From the NCBI GenBank assembly GCA_003141955.1, contig PLOC01000022.1:9181-51217 (forward strand): a stretch of DNA of 42,037 bases. The letters are read 5' to 3'. Origin of the DNA: Chloroflexota bacterium. Lineage in GTDB: Bacteria > Chloroflexota > Limnocylindria > Limnocylindrales > CSP1-4. Both the position numbers and the translations under genes were made by a program. Positions 16,484-25,366 of the stretch are shown piece by piece (positions within the stretch are counted from its first letter, which is position 1; each line of letters begins with the position of its first letter). The notes under the pieces are model-generated. The model worked only from the letters and a program-made list of their open reading frames with translations. It made no database searches and was not told the DNA's origin.

Positions 16484-16547
16484 CGCGGCGAGTGGGCGCC
16501 GTGCATGATCGCTTGTTCGTGCCCGAGCGGGATGGGTGGTGCCAGGC

Positions 16548-16775
16548 TTAGCCATCTTTGGGTCCGTCTGCACTGAGAAAGACTTCCAGCTCGCCGACTG
16601 CGCCTCGCAACTCATCGTTGGCGCGACTCCACACCCGCCAGTTGGCGCAGCTTCGCTCCGACCACCCGGCCGTAGTCCCCGGAGCCAGGTCAAACGCCTG
16701 GTGAAAGGCGCGCGTTTCCGAGCTTCGAGTCGCGGCTACCCGAACACTGAGACGACGGAACTCGCCGACATCCAT
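16548..16775 (-). CDS. Small hypothetical protein (75 aa)
   Basis: ATG at 16775 has a good GGGAGG site 4 nt upstream (minus strand), the main support for this gene. The product starts MDVGEFRRLSVRVAATRSS, continues with TRAFHQAFDLAPGTTAGWS and CANWRVWSRANDELRGA, and ends in an acidic VGELEVFLSADG. It is probably helical and cytosolic. No family was recognised. It lies 130 nt beyond the stop of the GH5-like gene, on the same strand. Confidence 0.5.
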   Translation of the reverse strand: MDVGEFRRLSVRVAATRSSETRAFHQAFDLAPGTTAGWSERSCANWRVWSRANDELRGAVGELEVFLSADGPKDG

Positions 16776-16905
16776 GGAACCTCCCGCAGCGGAACGGACC
16801 GCCTGCTGCGGAGTGACTGTACTCCCGGCGCGGCGCCTACTCGGCCCCGAGGGCCGCCTAGTGACATTCGCAGCACCACGCGCTCATCGGGCGGCACGAT
16901 GACTC

Positions 16906-18438
16906 CTACTGGGCATATAGCTTGAAGGCGATGTCGTTCTTGAAATCCGGCAGATGGATGGTGACGGTGTTGCCGTGGCGGGTGACGGAGGCGGAACTGA
17001 GGAGCGTCGTTCCCGTCTTGGTGTCGTAAAAACCCACCCGCCAGTTGGCGACCGCGCCGGGAACGGTGATGGTCACGGTCTGTTTGGAAACGACCGGCTT
17101 CATGTTCCAATTCGGCGGTTCGCTGGTTGCATCCCGGTACCAGCCGAGGACCGACTTGTCGTTACCGACCGCTGCGCCCCAGACACCCGATGAAGAGGTG
17201 GACGTCAGCGGCCCGAAGCCGGAGAAGTCGACGCCATTGGTGAATTCGGCCACGGGCAGCTCCATCGTGGCGTACGTCTGCATGAATGCCACTGCGTCAG
17301 CGGTAGTGGGCGCGCCGTAGATGTCATACCCGTCCTCGGTCCAAAGGGCGCGGCCATTCATAGCCCCGGACACAAGGCCCGCCCAGATGGCGTGTTCTAT
17401 CCCAACCGGTGCGTCCTTGTTGAAGGTCGTTGACCACAGGCCCGATTCGCCGATCATGACGGGCGTCTGGTACGTGGCCAGGTACCTGTGAACTTCCGAA
17501 ACCAGCTCCCGATCGAGCGTATCGCTGTAGGGGTGGATCTCGATGAAATCCAGCGAGGCGAGGTGGTAGAAGTCGGCCCATTTGTCGGTGGGTGCGTAGA
17601 CTCCGGCCAGAGAGAGCGTGACCGGGCGGTGTTGCGAATCGGCAGCGTGGATGACGGCCACGGCCCGGTTTGTGAAATCGACGCCGGTGGCCTCGTCCAC
17701 GCCGCCGCCGGCATCTGTGTGGCCGGGCGCGCCGGACGCAAGGTTGATCTCGGAGAATATCTCCCAGGCAGCGATGTTCTTCCGCCCCTGCCAGCGCTCC
17801 ACAAGGGTCTTGACCCAGTTCAGCCAGTGGTTCTGCGTGTCCGAACCCGACGTGAACAGTTCCCCCGGCGAGGTCACAGGCCCGCCGATGGCCGAATTCA
17901 ACGGGTTGAAGCTCCAGAAGGCATTGCCCCAATCGGGGGCGCCGTTGTTCCAATCCGCCCAAACACCGAACACGGGAATGACATAGATCCCGTCCGCCTG
18001 GGCCTGGTCGAAGAAGCCGTCCCAATCCTCGGCCCACTTTTCATTCACTGACCAGTCGGTGTTGATCCATGGGTCTCCCAACCAGCCGGCGGTGATATGG
18101 ACGCGGATGAGCTTGGTGCCGCCCTGGCGGGCCCAATCCAGTACGGTATCGAAGTCCGCCTGAGTCTTGCCGGTGGGGTTCCTCGAGAGGACGAAGCTCG
18201 GCGTGCCATCAACGCTGAAGTACGAGTCACCCGCCTGGAGGGTGAGCGCCGGGAAGGGAGTCGACGTTGCAGTGGCGGTCAGGGAAGGGGCGAGGACGGC
18301 ACTTCCAGTCGGCGCGACGGAAGGTGCGGCCGTCGAGGTTGGCGACGCAGTCGACGCCGGCGCGCAGCTCGAGAGGACCAGACAGAGACCGATCACCAAA
18401 GCGGGTAACTTGCCCAGCGCGTTCCTGCCCCTTACCAC
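16906..18438 (-). CDS. GH5/cellulase-like glycoside hydrolase lipoprotein
   Basis: 510 aa from GTG 18438 with a strong AGGAGGG site. The signal peptide ends in a lipobox (LVLSSC, Cys25), followed by a Ser/Thr/Ala/Pro linker (about 26-62). The catalytic part is a (beta/alpha)8 barrel of clan GH-A: IRVHITAGW (111-119), AAWEIFSEIN with the likely acid/base Glu230, FIEIHPYS (298-305), and VMIGESG with the likely nucleophile Glu331. The usual NEP after strand 4 reads SEI here, a common variant. A C-terminal beta-sandwich (about 415-510) ends the protein, similar to the C-terminal domain of GH-A enzymes. It would act on a beta-glycan outside the cell; the precise substrate is not readable. Confidence 0.85.
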   Translation of the reverse strand: MVRGRNALGKLPALVIGLCLVLSSCAPASTASPTSTAAPSVAPTGSAVLAPSLTATATSTPFPALTLQAGDSYFSVDGTPSFVLSRNPTGKTQADFDTVLDWARQGGTKLIRVHITAGWLGDPWINTDWSVNEKWAEDWDGFFDQAQADGIYVIPVFGVWADWNNGAPDWGNAFWSFNPLNSAIGGPVTSPGELFTSGSDTQNHWLNWVKTLVERWQGRKNIAAWEIFSEINLASGAPGHTDAGGGVDEATGVDFTNRAVAVIHAADSQHRPVTLSLAGVYAPTDKWADFYHLASLDFIEIHPYSDTLDRELVSEVHRYLATYQTPVMIGESGLWSTTFNKDAPVGIEHAIWAGLVSGAMNGRALWTEDGYDIYGAPTTADAVAFMQTYATMELPVAEFTNGVDFSGFGPLTSTSSSGVWGAAVGNDKSVLGWYRDATSEPPNWNMKPVVSKQTVTITVPGAVANWRVGFYDTKTGTTLLSSASVTRHGNTVTIHLPDFKNDIAFKLYAQ

Positions 18439-18617
18439 AGCACCCTCCTGAAACCTGGAGCTCTCCTCACCAGCTGCCGTTCGGAAGTCCGGGCCTGAGC
18501 GACGCCCTGAGCATCGCGACGCCTGTGCTGGCCGGCGGCAGAGTGAGCCCTATCCACCTCACCTCGCCGGACACGATGCGCGGATCGTTCGCCTCGCGAT
18601 CCCCCGGCCAAACAAGC

Positions 18618-18809
18618 TCAGCGTCCCACCAGGATCACGAGCACGGCCGCGATCACGACCACGGCTGCCACGACCGCGCCCGCCGGAAGGCGGAGCCCCA
18701 CAGCCGCCTTTGGAGGTCCGATCCCGCCCAGGGTGTTTGGGGTGTTCTGATCGTGGAGCACATTGACAGGCGGCCCCACTTGAGCCTGGTTCTGCGTCGG
18801 TGCGGGCAT
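18618..18809 (-). CDS. Tail-anchored small membrane protein (63 aa)
   Basis: The ATG at 18809, with GAGGA 5 nt upstream, is preferred over the in-frame start at 18902. The first about 38 residues are polar (MPAPTQNQAQVGPPVNVL, DQNTPNTLGG). The last about 22 form a single hydrophobic helix (AGAVVAAVVVIAAVLVILVG) ending with Arg. This is a tail-anchor topology: N terminus in the cytosol, helix at the extreme C terminus. It lies upstream of the GH5-like gene on the same strand, about 180 nt away. The function is unknown. Confidence 0.65.
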   Translation of the reverse strand: MPAPTQNQAQVGPPVNVLHDQNTPNTLGGIGPPKAAVGLRLPAGAVVAAVVVIAAVLVILVGR

Positions 18810-19136
18810 GGATTCCTCGATGCGCCTATTGCGGCCTGAGGCATCCGGGAAAGCGGGGCCGCCAAGACCACCGCCAGGAGCGCTCCGGCCGCTGCTCTTC
18901 ATTCATTCTAGGCCTGGTCTGCGCCGGCCGCGAGGATGGGAACCCCTGCCGCTCGAGCTGCTGAGTACCCGCGAAAGGACACACGGCAACTTCTCGGGTG
19001 TCTAGCCGACATCCCTGGCTCAAGCCTGGGCAAGCGGACACGCGGCCCCGCCTAAAAGGCTCCGCCGCCACGATGCACGCATGGTGTGCGGTGGGCTGCC
19101 TGTCGTCGGCCCTAGTTCGGGTGACAGGAGACCGAA
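18810..19136. other. Gap without a supported gene
   Basis: Open frames occur on both strands, but none has a ribosome site or a protein-like composition. An AGGAG site at the right end serves the small ORF at 19137. Confidence 0.4.
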
Positions 19137-19298
19137 GTGGCCAACAAGAAGAAGGGCAAGAAGGGCAAGCAGCACCGCCCGCTCAGTGAGCACAGATGCC
19201 CCTGGATGAGAACAAGGGACCATCACTGTTGTTGGCTGCCAGCCCCGATCTCGACAGCGTGGTCTGGCCAAGCAGTGCCCAAACGCCCAACACCATGA
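19137..19298 (+). CDS. Possible small lysine-rich peptide (53 aa)
   Basis: GTG at 19137 has AGGAG with a 6-nt spacer, and the frame opens with a very basic MANKKKGKKGKQHRPLSEH. The rest is Cys/Trp/His/Pro-rich and less convincing. Either a short basic nucleic-acid-binding peptide, or the start of a gene whose downstream part has been lost by frameshift. Confidence 0.35.
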   Translation: MANKKKGKKGKQHRPLSEHRCPWMRTRDHHCCWLPAPISTAWSGQAVPKRPTP

Positions 19299-19398
19299 GT
19301 GCGGCTAGCTGCGCCCGTTCCATCGTGAACTCTGCTGAGGGCGCTCCGCTGTGGTAGTCGGGCCCAGGCTCTTCGGGAGGGAGCGACCAATCGACTTG

Positions 19399-19404
19399 TA
19401 GAAT
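19399..19404 (+). promoter_or_regulatory. -10 box suggesting a leaderless transcript
   Basis: TAGAAT ends 6 nt before the ATG at 19411, and no ribosome site lies between. This spacing fits a leaderless mRNA. The -35 is not clear. Confidence 0.4.
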
Positions 19405-19410
19405 GCTGTC

Positions 19411-20022
19411 ATGGTCGAGATCGACGCCTACGCCGCCGACTGCCGCGTGCACGGCCAGGTCGAGTTCGGCGAGGGTCGGGTGTCCGACCAGCTCAATCGG
19501 ACTACGGAGCTGCTCATCCGAGACGCCCGACTCGAGGGCCTTGCCAACGGCCACGTGGTCGCGATGCCCGAGCTCACGATCGCGCGCGACGAGCTCTGCG
19601 CGGTGATCGTGAGCGGGACGAGAGGCGACGCGGCACGTCGGCTGCACACCCAGACAACCCGCGTTGAGGTCGAGGTCGGGCCGTACCGAATCGAGGGAAG
19701 GGTGCACGGCACGTCGACGTCCGAACCGCTCGGTTGGGTCCTGCGCCAAGCGGCGTGGGTGCCACTGACCGAGGCGAGGGTGATGTATCGCTGCGGTGAA
19801 AACGACGTCAGCGAGGAGATGGCGACGCTCCTCGTCAATCGCCACCTTATGCGCTCCTTCCGAGCGGTCGAAGAGGCCGGCCTCGACCTTCCGTGGGAGT
19901 CTCCCCGAGCGCCAAAGACCTCGGCGCTAGGTGCGATCGGCTCGGCGGGAACGCCGCGCGAAGGGACTCGCCCAGGAGGCGAGCAGGCGGACCCTCCGGC
20001 GCCCTCGAAGCCGACTACGTGA
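19411..20022 (+). CDS. Conserved two-repeat protein of unknown function (DUF6812-like)
   Basis: 203 aa. Two copies of a roughly 65-residue module are visible. The first is DAYAADCRVHGQVEFGEGRV then SDQLNRTTELLIRDARLEG. The second is VEVGPYRIEGRVHGTSTSEP then VLRQAAWVPLTEARVMY. Each follows a pattern of Y/F-x-V/I-x-G-x-V, a loop, L-x-D/x-L-N or L-x-x-A, then a strand with L-T/R-D/E-A. A similar module occurs in the protein at 32232-32789, so the two are probably paralogues. The last about 40 residues are a Pro/Gly-rich tail. It is cytosolic with no catalytic motif. The domain name is from memory and should be treated as tentative. Confidence 0.65.
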   Translation: MVEIDAYAADCRVHGQVEFGEGRVSDQLNRTTELLIRDARLEGLANGHVVAMPELTIARDELCAVIVSGTRGDAARRLHTQTTRVEVEVGPYRIEGRVHGTSTSEPLGWVLRQAAWVPLTEARVMYRCGENDVSEEMATLLVNRHLMRSFRAVEEAGLDLPWESPRAPKTSALGAIGSAGTPREGTRPGGEQADPPAPSKPTT

Positions 20023-20553
20023 TCCCCAGTCGCTCGACCGAGGCTCCCGCTGGGTCTCAGGCGGCGCACAGTCCCTGAGGCCCGCGCCGGTCGGCCGGTC
20101 GACTCCACGATGTTCGCGTAGTGGCATCAGGCGATCTCGCCGGCACCTGGAGCAAGCTGCTGCTGGACGCGCGGTTCAGGGTCGGGGCCGGACCGCCTGG
20201 ATCGCCGAGGGCCTGCTCTTCTGTCTGTGCGAGAGGGCGTCTCATGGCAACGAGGGCTGCCGCTAGGATTCGTGACTGACGATCCGGTCACGGCCTTCAG
20301 GACCGCTGGGTGGTCGACCCCCGGATCTACCTGCCGGGCTCCGTCAGGACAGTTGCCGACCGCGCCGGCGGCTGGGAGAGCCACGTCCAGTGGCGCGATC
20401 GGTCGTGGAGACGTACGCGATCCAGCTCTATCGTGCTGGTTGGAACTGTGACTCTTCTGGGCCTGGAGTTCGCGCGTATGACGGCCGTCGGCCGAAGCAT
20501 GCTCGGGTGACACCGGTTTCTGGCGCTGCTCACGCCTGACCGGCGTCGCTGGC
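20023..20553. other. Intergenic stretch with possible coding remnants
   Basis: No intact gene. A plus-strand frame near 20310-20400 reads VVDPRIYLPGSVRTVADRAG then WESHVQWRDRS, which is protein-like but has no start signal and soon loses character. The right part holds the 21-nt repeat shared with the first EAL locus (20461-20481). Confidence 0.4.
20461..20481. repeat. Copy 2 of a repeat flanking the two EAL genes
   Basis: Identical over 21 nt to 6934-6954, with further weaker similarity on both sides. It lies 73 nt beyond the stop of the second EAL gene in the same relative orientation, so the duplicated segment included the 3' flank of the gene. Confidence 0.7.
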
Positions 20554-22242
20554 TCAAGCGAGCAGGACCTGGTTGCTGGCCGTGGCGACCGACAGGGGTC
20601 GACCCAGCAGGTAGCCCTGGCCCAGGCGGATGTCGAGGTCGCGCAAGACGGCCAGCTCATGGTCGGTCTCGATGCCTTCGGCAATCAGCTGGCAGCCGGT
20701 CGCGCGAGCGAAGTGACGCAGACCGACGATCATCGCCTGACGTGCGTGATCGGACTCGAGGCCGGCGAGTAGTGACCGATCGAGCTTCACGAACGCCGGG
20801 CGCAGCTCGAGGATGTGACGCAGGCTGGCGAACCCGGCACCCGCGTCATCCACCGCAAGATGCACCTTTGGTCCCAGCGCGTCCATGGCCGCGCGGAACG
20901 CCGGGTAGTCGGCAATGGCCGTGTGTTCGGTCACCTCCAGCACGAGGCGTCGGCGGCTTCGACGCAGGAGGGTGCGCAGCGGCTCTCCCGCGATGATGAA
21001 CTCAGGCGACACGTTCAGGTTGAGCCACGCCGACCCTGGCAGGGCTTCTGCAGCCGCGAGGGCGGGCCCGAGCGTGGCGGTCTCCAGCTCGGCCCCGAGG
21101 CCGGCCACGACCGCCTCAGTGAACATGACCTCGGGATTGCTTCCGTCGGTGAAGCGCGTCAGCGCCTCGTAGCCCACGGTCGTATTGAGGCCGAGATCGA
21201 CAATCGGCTGGAAGACCGGCTGGAAGGCTCGGTGGCCGATGACGTCCAAGATGTAGTCGCGACCCCGTCCGGCCTCGGCCCTCCCGGCGAGATCCGGGCC
21301 GAACAAGACCCCCGCGAGGCCGGCGAACTCGACCAGGGCGGGCACGCTCTCGGCGAGCTCGACCGCGGCCGATTCCGAGGGGGACCCGACCGCGAGCAGG
21401 CCGACGAGCCTGCCCGCGTGGTGGATTGGCGCGTAGACGTGGGCGCGCACGCCGACCTCGTTGAGCGTCTTGTTGTACGGGTGCGACAAACGATGGATCC
21501 AGGCCTCGATCCATGGGCCCTCCGCGGCTCGCTCATGGAGGTGTCGGCTGCGCTGGTACGGAATGGGCCGGAGCTCCGGCGACCCACCCTCCGCGAGAGC
21601 GAAGCCCATGGGCCACGCGCGATCGTCGTGGGCGAATCGCATGATCGAGGCGCTCACGGCACCCGGCAGACTCACGATCTGGCGGCAGATTATCTGGGCG
21701 GTTGCTTCGGACGTGGCCTCCGCAGGCAGATGCGTGAGCGTGTCGGCGATCAATGCCCGCTGCTGAGCATGGCGGGCAGCCACCGCCGCGAGGGCACGTT
21801 CAGCGGTGATGTCGAGCCCGATGCCCCCAAGGAGCACGCCCTGCAGGGTGTGGATCGGGAATTTCGTGACCAGAAACGGGACGTACGCCTCGCCGATCGG
21901 TATGAGATCGGTGGTCTGAACGGGAACATCGGCCGCCAGGGCCGCCACATCACTGGCGTTGAAGAGTGAGGCGATGTCGGCCGGCCAGACGTCGGCATCG
22001 GTCTTGCCGAACCAGTCGGAGCCGAAGTGGTCGCCGAACTGCTCGAGGAACTGCCGGTTCACGTACCGGTAGCGGCCGGCCGCGTCCTTGACGAACGCCA
22101 CCGCAGGCGTCGCCGCCATGAAGTCATCGAAGACCGCCGCGACGCTTTCGCACGTCCAAACCTGGCCCCGCGATAGAGGCTCGGCGGCGGTAATCCGCCG
22201 TGGAACGTTACGGTGAGACGGCCTCGTGTCGAGCAGGGTCAT
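20554..22242 (-). CDS. PAS-GAF-EAL cyclic-di-GMP phosphodiesterase
   Basis: 562 aa, cytosolic. PAS (about 36-150, with AFVKDAAGRYRYVNRQFLEQ), GAF-like domain (about 160-315), EAL domain (about 330-552) with YEALTRF (Glu359), WLNLNVS (Asn408), LEVTEH (Glu436), the DD pair 465-466, FVKLD (Lys486) and AEGIET (Glu523). All are present, so it should be active. From the GAF domain onwards it is closely similar to the protein at 7004-9226 (shared AEGPWIE, YQRSR, GRGRDYI, RHILEL-PAFVKLDRSL). The N-terminal sensor differs: there a GAF and another PAS, here one PAS. This indicates duplication followed by replacement of the sensory end. Confidence 0.93.
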   Translation of the reverse strand: MTLLDTRPSHRNVPRRITAAEPLSRGQVWTCESVAAVFDDFMAATPAVAFVKDAAGRYRYVNRQFLEQFGDHFGSDWFGKTDADVWPADIASLFNASDVAALAADVPVQTTDLIPIGEAYVPFLVTKFPIHTLQGVLLGGIGLDITAERALAAVAARHAQQRALIADTLTHLPAEATSEATAQIICRQIVSLPGAVSASIMRFAHDDRAWPMGFALAEGGSPELRPIPYQRSRHLHERAAEGPWIEAWIHRLSHPYNKTLNEVGVRAHVYAPIHHAGRLVGLLAVGSPSESAAVELAESVPALVEFAGLAGVLFGPDLAGRAEAGRGRDYILDVIGHRAFQPVFQPIVDLGLNTTVGYEALTRFTDGSNPEVMFTEAVVAGLGAELETATLGPALAAAEALPGSAWLNLNVSPEFIIAGEPLRTLLRRSRRRLVLEVTEHTAIADYPAFRAAMDALGPKVHLAVDDAGAGFASLRHILELRPAFVKLDRSLLAGLESDHARQAMIVGLRHFARATGCQLIAEGIETDHELAVLRDLDIRLGQGYLLGRPLSVATASNQVLLA

Positions 22243-22732
22243 GGCTGCGTCGATCGCACGGCGGGACAGGGCATCCCCCAGAGCGCGGTTCGCTTCACGC
22301 CGATCCTCGCCGCGGACTTATGCAGCCCGATCACACCGGCCATGAAACGATCCTGCGCTTCTACAGGGCGCCGGCGCACCTACCTGAAAGTCACGTAGCG
22401 CTTTACCCGGCCCCCTCGTACCGGGGCGGGAGCGGCTCGCACGGAAGTGGAGCATCGCGGATCACGCTCCCTCTTGGTGGCCGGTGACGACGTCTTCGGG
22501 CAGCCGAACGGCTTTCCTACTCGATCACGTGACGGAATAGAGAGCTGCGTTGGCTGGCGTGAAGATCTCCTCGGCAGTATCGCCGTGGCCCGCGACGGCA
22601 GGACCTCCGAACCGACGCACCACCACTCAAGCCATGGTGCTCGCGTTGGTGGGCCCGCCGGGGTCTAGACTTGAGCGTAGCGGCTCAGAGCGCCATCGGG
22701 CGGCCCGAGCCACCTGATTCGAGGTAGGACAG
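22243..22732. other. 490-nt intergenic stretch, nothing supported
   Basis: Divergent space between the second EAL gene and the small membrane protein gene. Short frames on the plus strand (for example 22447-22668) lack ribosome sites and recognisable sequence. TAGACT at 22667-22672 could be a -10 for the downstream gene. No repeats or RNA structures were recognised. Confidence 0.4.
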
Positions 22733-23113
22733 ATGCAGCAGCGTCCATTCGGTGTCGCGGTGCTGGCCCTTGCCGCGGCAGTCCTTGGGGCTCTCGCCAT
22801 CATCGGGGCAGGAGCCTGGTGGAATGCGTCGGAAGCGCTCGTCTGGCTGCCGCGCGTTCACGCCGAACGGTTCATCGCGTTCGTCCTGCTGGTGGTCGGG
22901 ATCGCCGAGGTCATGTTCGCCTATGGCGCCTGGCGGCTGCGTGCCTGGGCCTGGACGCTCGGTGCCGTTCTCGAAGTCATCGCCCTCCTGCTGGCTCTAC
23001 TCCAGCTCGGCCGGTCCGACTTCGGTCGCCACATCCTGACAATCGTGCTCGCCTGCGTCGTGCTCCTGTATCTCGCGACGCCGCGGGTGCGAGCAGCTTT
23101 CGGGCGGCCATAG
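22733..23113 (+). CDS. Four-helix integral membrane protein (126 aa)
   Basis: ATG 22733 with GAGGTAGG about 6 nt upstream. Four hydrophobic segments are visible: VAVLALAAAVLGALAIIGAG, FIAFVLLVVGIAEVMFAYGAW, AWTLGAVLEVIALLLALLQL and ILTIVLACVVLLYLATP. The loops are short, and the C terminus is basic (RVRAAFGRP), which places it in the cytosol. The layout resembles small four-TM proteins of the DUF2127/DoxX-like size class, but no signature residues were identified. It is upstream of the alanine-rich protein gene. Confidence 0.8.
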   Translation: MQQRPFGVAVLALAAAVLGALAIIGAGAWWNASEALVWLPRVHAERFIAFVLLVVGIAEVMFAYGAWRLRAWAWTLGAVLEVIALLLALLQLGRSDFGRHILTIVLACVVLLYLATPRVRAAFGRP

Positions 23114-23278
23114 ACTCTCTCCGAGGGGGCCGTGGAGCCGATCACCCCCGAGAGCTATCCCTTCTCCGAGCACACCGCCAGCCCGTCAATCCGCCTCAGA
23201 GTCGAGCGGGGCGTCGACCGAGGTGGTTCAATTCGGCGGGACCAATCGAGCCGTCGCTCGAAACCACAGGAGGACGAG

Positions 23279-24070
23279 ATGCCTGCTCGTAAGACCAAGG
23301 GGAAGACTGCGGTCGACACCGAAAGAAAGGTTCGCGCAGAGGAGCTGGCCGCAGCCGATGGCGCCGCAGCGGCCGCCACGATTGAGACAGCCGCGGGTGC
23401 AGCCGATGTGACCCGCGGCGAAGACGAGGTAGCCGCCGCAGCCGCCTTTTCGGCCTCCAGCGATGCTGCCGCTCGGAGAGGTGCGCGCAACGCCGCCGAG
23501 GGCGCCGCGACCCTCTCGATGGCCGACCAGGTCGCCGCCAGCGGAGAGCTCGCCGCAGTGCTCAGCAGCGATGAGTTTCGCCGCGGCATGGAGCTGGCGG
23601 GCATCGCCGGCCAGGTACAGCTGGCAGCGGAGCTTCTCGGGGGCGTCGGGCAGCCAACTCTCGCGGCGTTTCTCGGCCACACGAGCCACCAACTGCACGT
23701 CCTGGCAGTGGCCGCGCTCAGCCGGGCCACCCAGGGTGCCTTCGTCGCCCACGGAGCGGAGCACCTCGCCAGTGAGCTCGCGGCGCTGGGACGGACCGAG
23801 ATGGGTGAGGGGCGCGACGAATACGCGACATCCGAGGCGCTCGGTGCCGCGAGCGCCGACATGGCCGCGGCAGCCGTGCGATCGGTAGCAGCGGGGGCCG
23901 CGGAGTTCGCCGCCGCGAAGGCGATGGGCGGCATGTCTGAGGCGCTCGCTAGCGACAGCGCCCATCGCGCAGTCCGCGCCCGCGGGGCTGGCGAGGGCCG
24001 GGCGTCGAAGCCGCCGACGCGAGCGGCAGCCAAGCGTGCGCCTGGCAATCCGGCCAAGCCAAAGATGTAG
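23279..24070 (+). CDS. Alanine-rich protein with basic N- and C-terminal ends
   Basis: 263 aa from ATG 23279, set by AGGAGG about 6 nt upstream; an earlier in-frame start at 23132 lacks a site. The ends are Lys/Arg-rich (MPARKTKGKTAVDTERK; C-terminal KPPTRAAAKRAPGNPAKPKM). The body is over one third Ala and predicted almost entirely helical, with ELAAVLSSDEFRRGMELAG, VQLAAELLGGVGQPTLAAF and TSHQLHVLAVAAL segments. The basic ends recall histone H1-like or phasin-like proteins that coat DNA or granules; that comparison is structural inference only. There is no signal peptide or transmembrane helix. Confidence 0.75.
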   Translation: MPARKTKGKTAVDTERKVRAEELAAADGAAAAATIETAAGAADVTRGEDEVAAAAAFSASSDAAARRGARNAAEGAATLSMADQVAASGELAAVLSSDEFRRGMELAGIAGQVQLAAELLGGVGQPTLAAFLGHTSHQLHVLAVAALSRATQGAFVAHGAEHLASELAALGRTEMGEGRDEYATSEALGAASADMAAAAVRSVAAGAAEFAAAKAMGGMSEALASDSAHRAVRARGAGEGRASKPPTRAAAKRAPGNPAKPKM

Positions 24071-24217
24071 ATCGGCGGGCCCGGGCTCCAGAGCGTCGTC
24101 CCTGGGTTGGATCGGTCAGCGGCGTCTCGCAGCCGCGCTCGGGCAAGTGCTGACACTACGCAGCCATGGCGGTGCAGCCGTTCGACGCTGGTGCCTGAGT
24201 GGTTTCGCTCCGCGCGG

Positions 24218-25366
24218 TCACCCGCCGGCCGCGACTCCGCGGGCAAGCAGCTCGTCGTAGCGCACGGGATCTACATTTCCCCCGCTCAGGATGGCCACCA
24301 CGCGCCCGCTCGCCGGCAGTTCGTGCACGTGGAACAGCCAGGCGGCGAGGGTAGTGGCGCCGGACGGCTCCAGCACCAGCCGGGCTTCCCGCGACGCGCG
24401 GACCATGGCCCGGGCGATCTCATCGTCGCTCACGGTTACGATGCCGTCGAGATAGCGGCGCAACAGCTCGAAGGGGATGCGCCCGATGTGGGTAGTCCTC
24501 TGGCCGTCGGCGATCGTTCGTCCGACCATATCTGCCGGCCAGGTCACGACCCGGCCCTGGGCAAGCGAGTCGCGGGCGTCCGCGGCCAGGTCCGGTTCGA
24601 CGCCGACCACGACGGCGTCAGGCCGGAGCGACTTCACCGCCACGGCCACGCCGCTGGCGATGCCGCCTCCCCCAACCGGCACCAGCACGGTGAATGGTGC
24701 CGGCTCGGTCCGCCGGCCACCCGGCGCGGCGGGTTGGCGCTCGTCGAGAGCGGCGAGCTGCTCGACGATCTCGAGTCCGATGGTCCCCTGCCCGGTGATC
24801 GTCGCCACGTCGTCGTACGGCGCGACCAGCGACAGACCGTCGATCCGCGCCAGTTCGGCAGCCCGCTGCGCACGCTCCTCACTCGATGGACCCACGAAGA
24901 CGATCTCGGCGCCGTCCTCCCGCACACGCTCGACCTTGATCCGTGGCGCATCCGAGGGCATCACAATCACCGCCCGAACCCCGAGGAGTCGGGCGGCACG
25001 CGCCACGCCTTGAGCGTGGTTACCGCTCGAGTGCGCCACTACGCCGGCGGCACGGCGTTCCGCCGACAGCGTGGCGATGTTGTAGTACGCACCACGCAGC
25101 TTGAAGGCGCCGATCGGCTGGAGCGACTCTGGCTTCAGCCAGACGCGGGTGCGCCCCAGTTGATCGCCCTCCTCGGGCCGCCCGAAGGGCAGCAGCGGCG
25201 TGCGCACGACCACTCCCCGGATCACTTCGGCGGCGCCGCGGATGGCGTCAACGGTGACCAGCGCCGCTTCGTCGAGCCAGGCGTCCGATCGAGGGTCTGG
25301 GATGGGTGAAACGGTCGTCGACTCCGCGGGCACGGGCGCGGGCTGGGCCGGTTTTCGTGAAGGCAT
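24218..25366 (-). CDS. Threonine ammonia-lyase / serine racemase-like PLP enzyme
   Basis: 382 aa, fold type II PLP enzyme. Visible: the PLP lysine in PIGAFKLRGA (Lys89), SSGNHAQG (113-120), the phosphate-binding tetraglycine loop VGGGGIASG (231-239), and SGGNVDP near the C terminus. There is no C-terminal ACT domain, so it is the short catabolic (TdcB-like) or serine-racemase-like form, not the feedback-regulated biosynthetic IlvA. It converts threonine to 2-oxobutanoate and ammonia, or acts on serine. Oddities: a 35-residue Pro/Ser-rich N-terminal extension and a roughly 20-residue insert (ERQPAAPGGRRTEPAP) just before the tetraglycine strand. No amino-acid biosynthesis neighbours are present. 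Confidence 0.9.
   Translation of the reverse strand: MPSRKPAQPAPVPAESTTVSPIPDPRSDAWLDEAALVTVDAIRGAAEVIRGVVVRTPLLPFGRPEEGDQLGRTRVWLKPESLQPIGAFKLRGAYYNIATLSAERRAAGVVAHSSGNHAQGVARAARLLGVRAVIVMPSDAPRIKVERVREDGAEIVFVGPSSEERAQRAAELARIDGLSLVAPYDDVATITGQGTIGLEIVEQLAALDERQPAAPGGRRTEPAPFTVLVPVGGGGIASGVAVAVKSLRPDAVVVGVEPDLAADARDSLAQGRVVTWPADMVGRTIADGQRTTHIGRIPFELLRRYLDGIVTVSDDEIARAMVRASREARLVLEPSGATTLAAWLFHVHELPASGRVVAILSGGNVDPVRYDELLARGVAAGG

Noticed and set aside
20815-21969. 384-aa plus-strand ORF
   Set aside because: Antisense of the second EAL gene, which has complete catalytic motifs.
24107-25309. 400-aa plus-strand ORF
   Set aside because: Antisense of the threonine dehydratase-like gene, which carries all PLP motifs.
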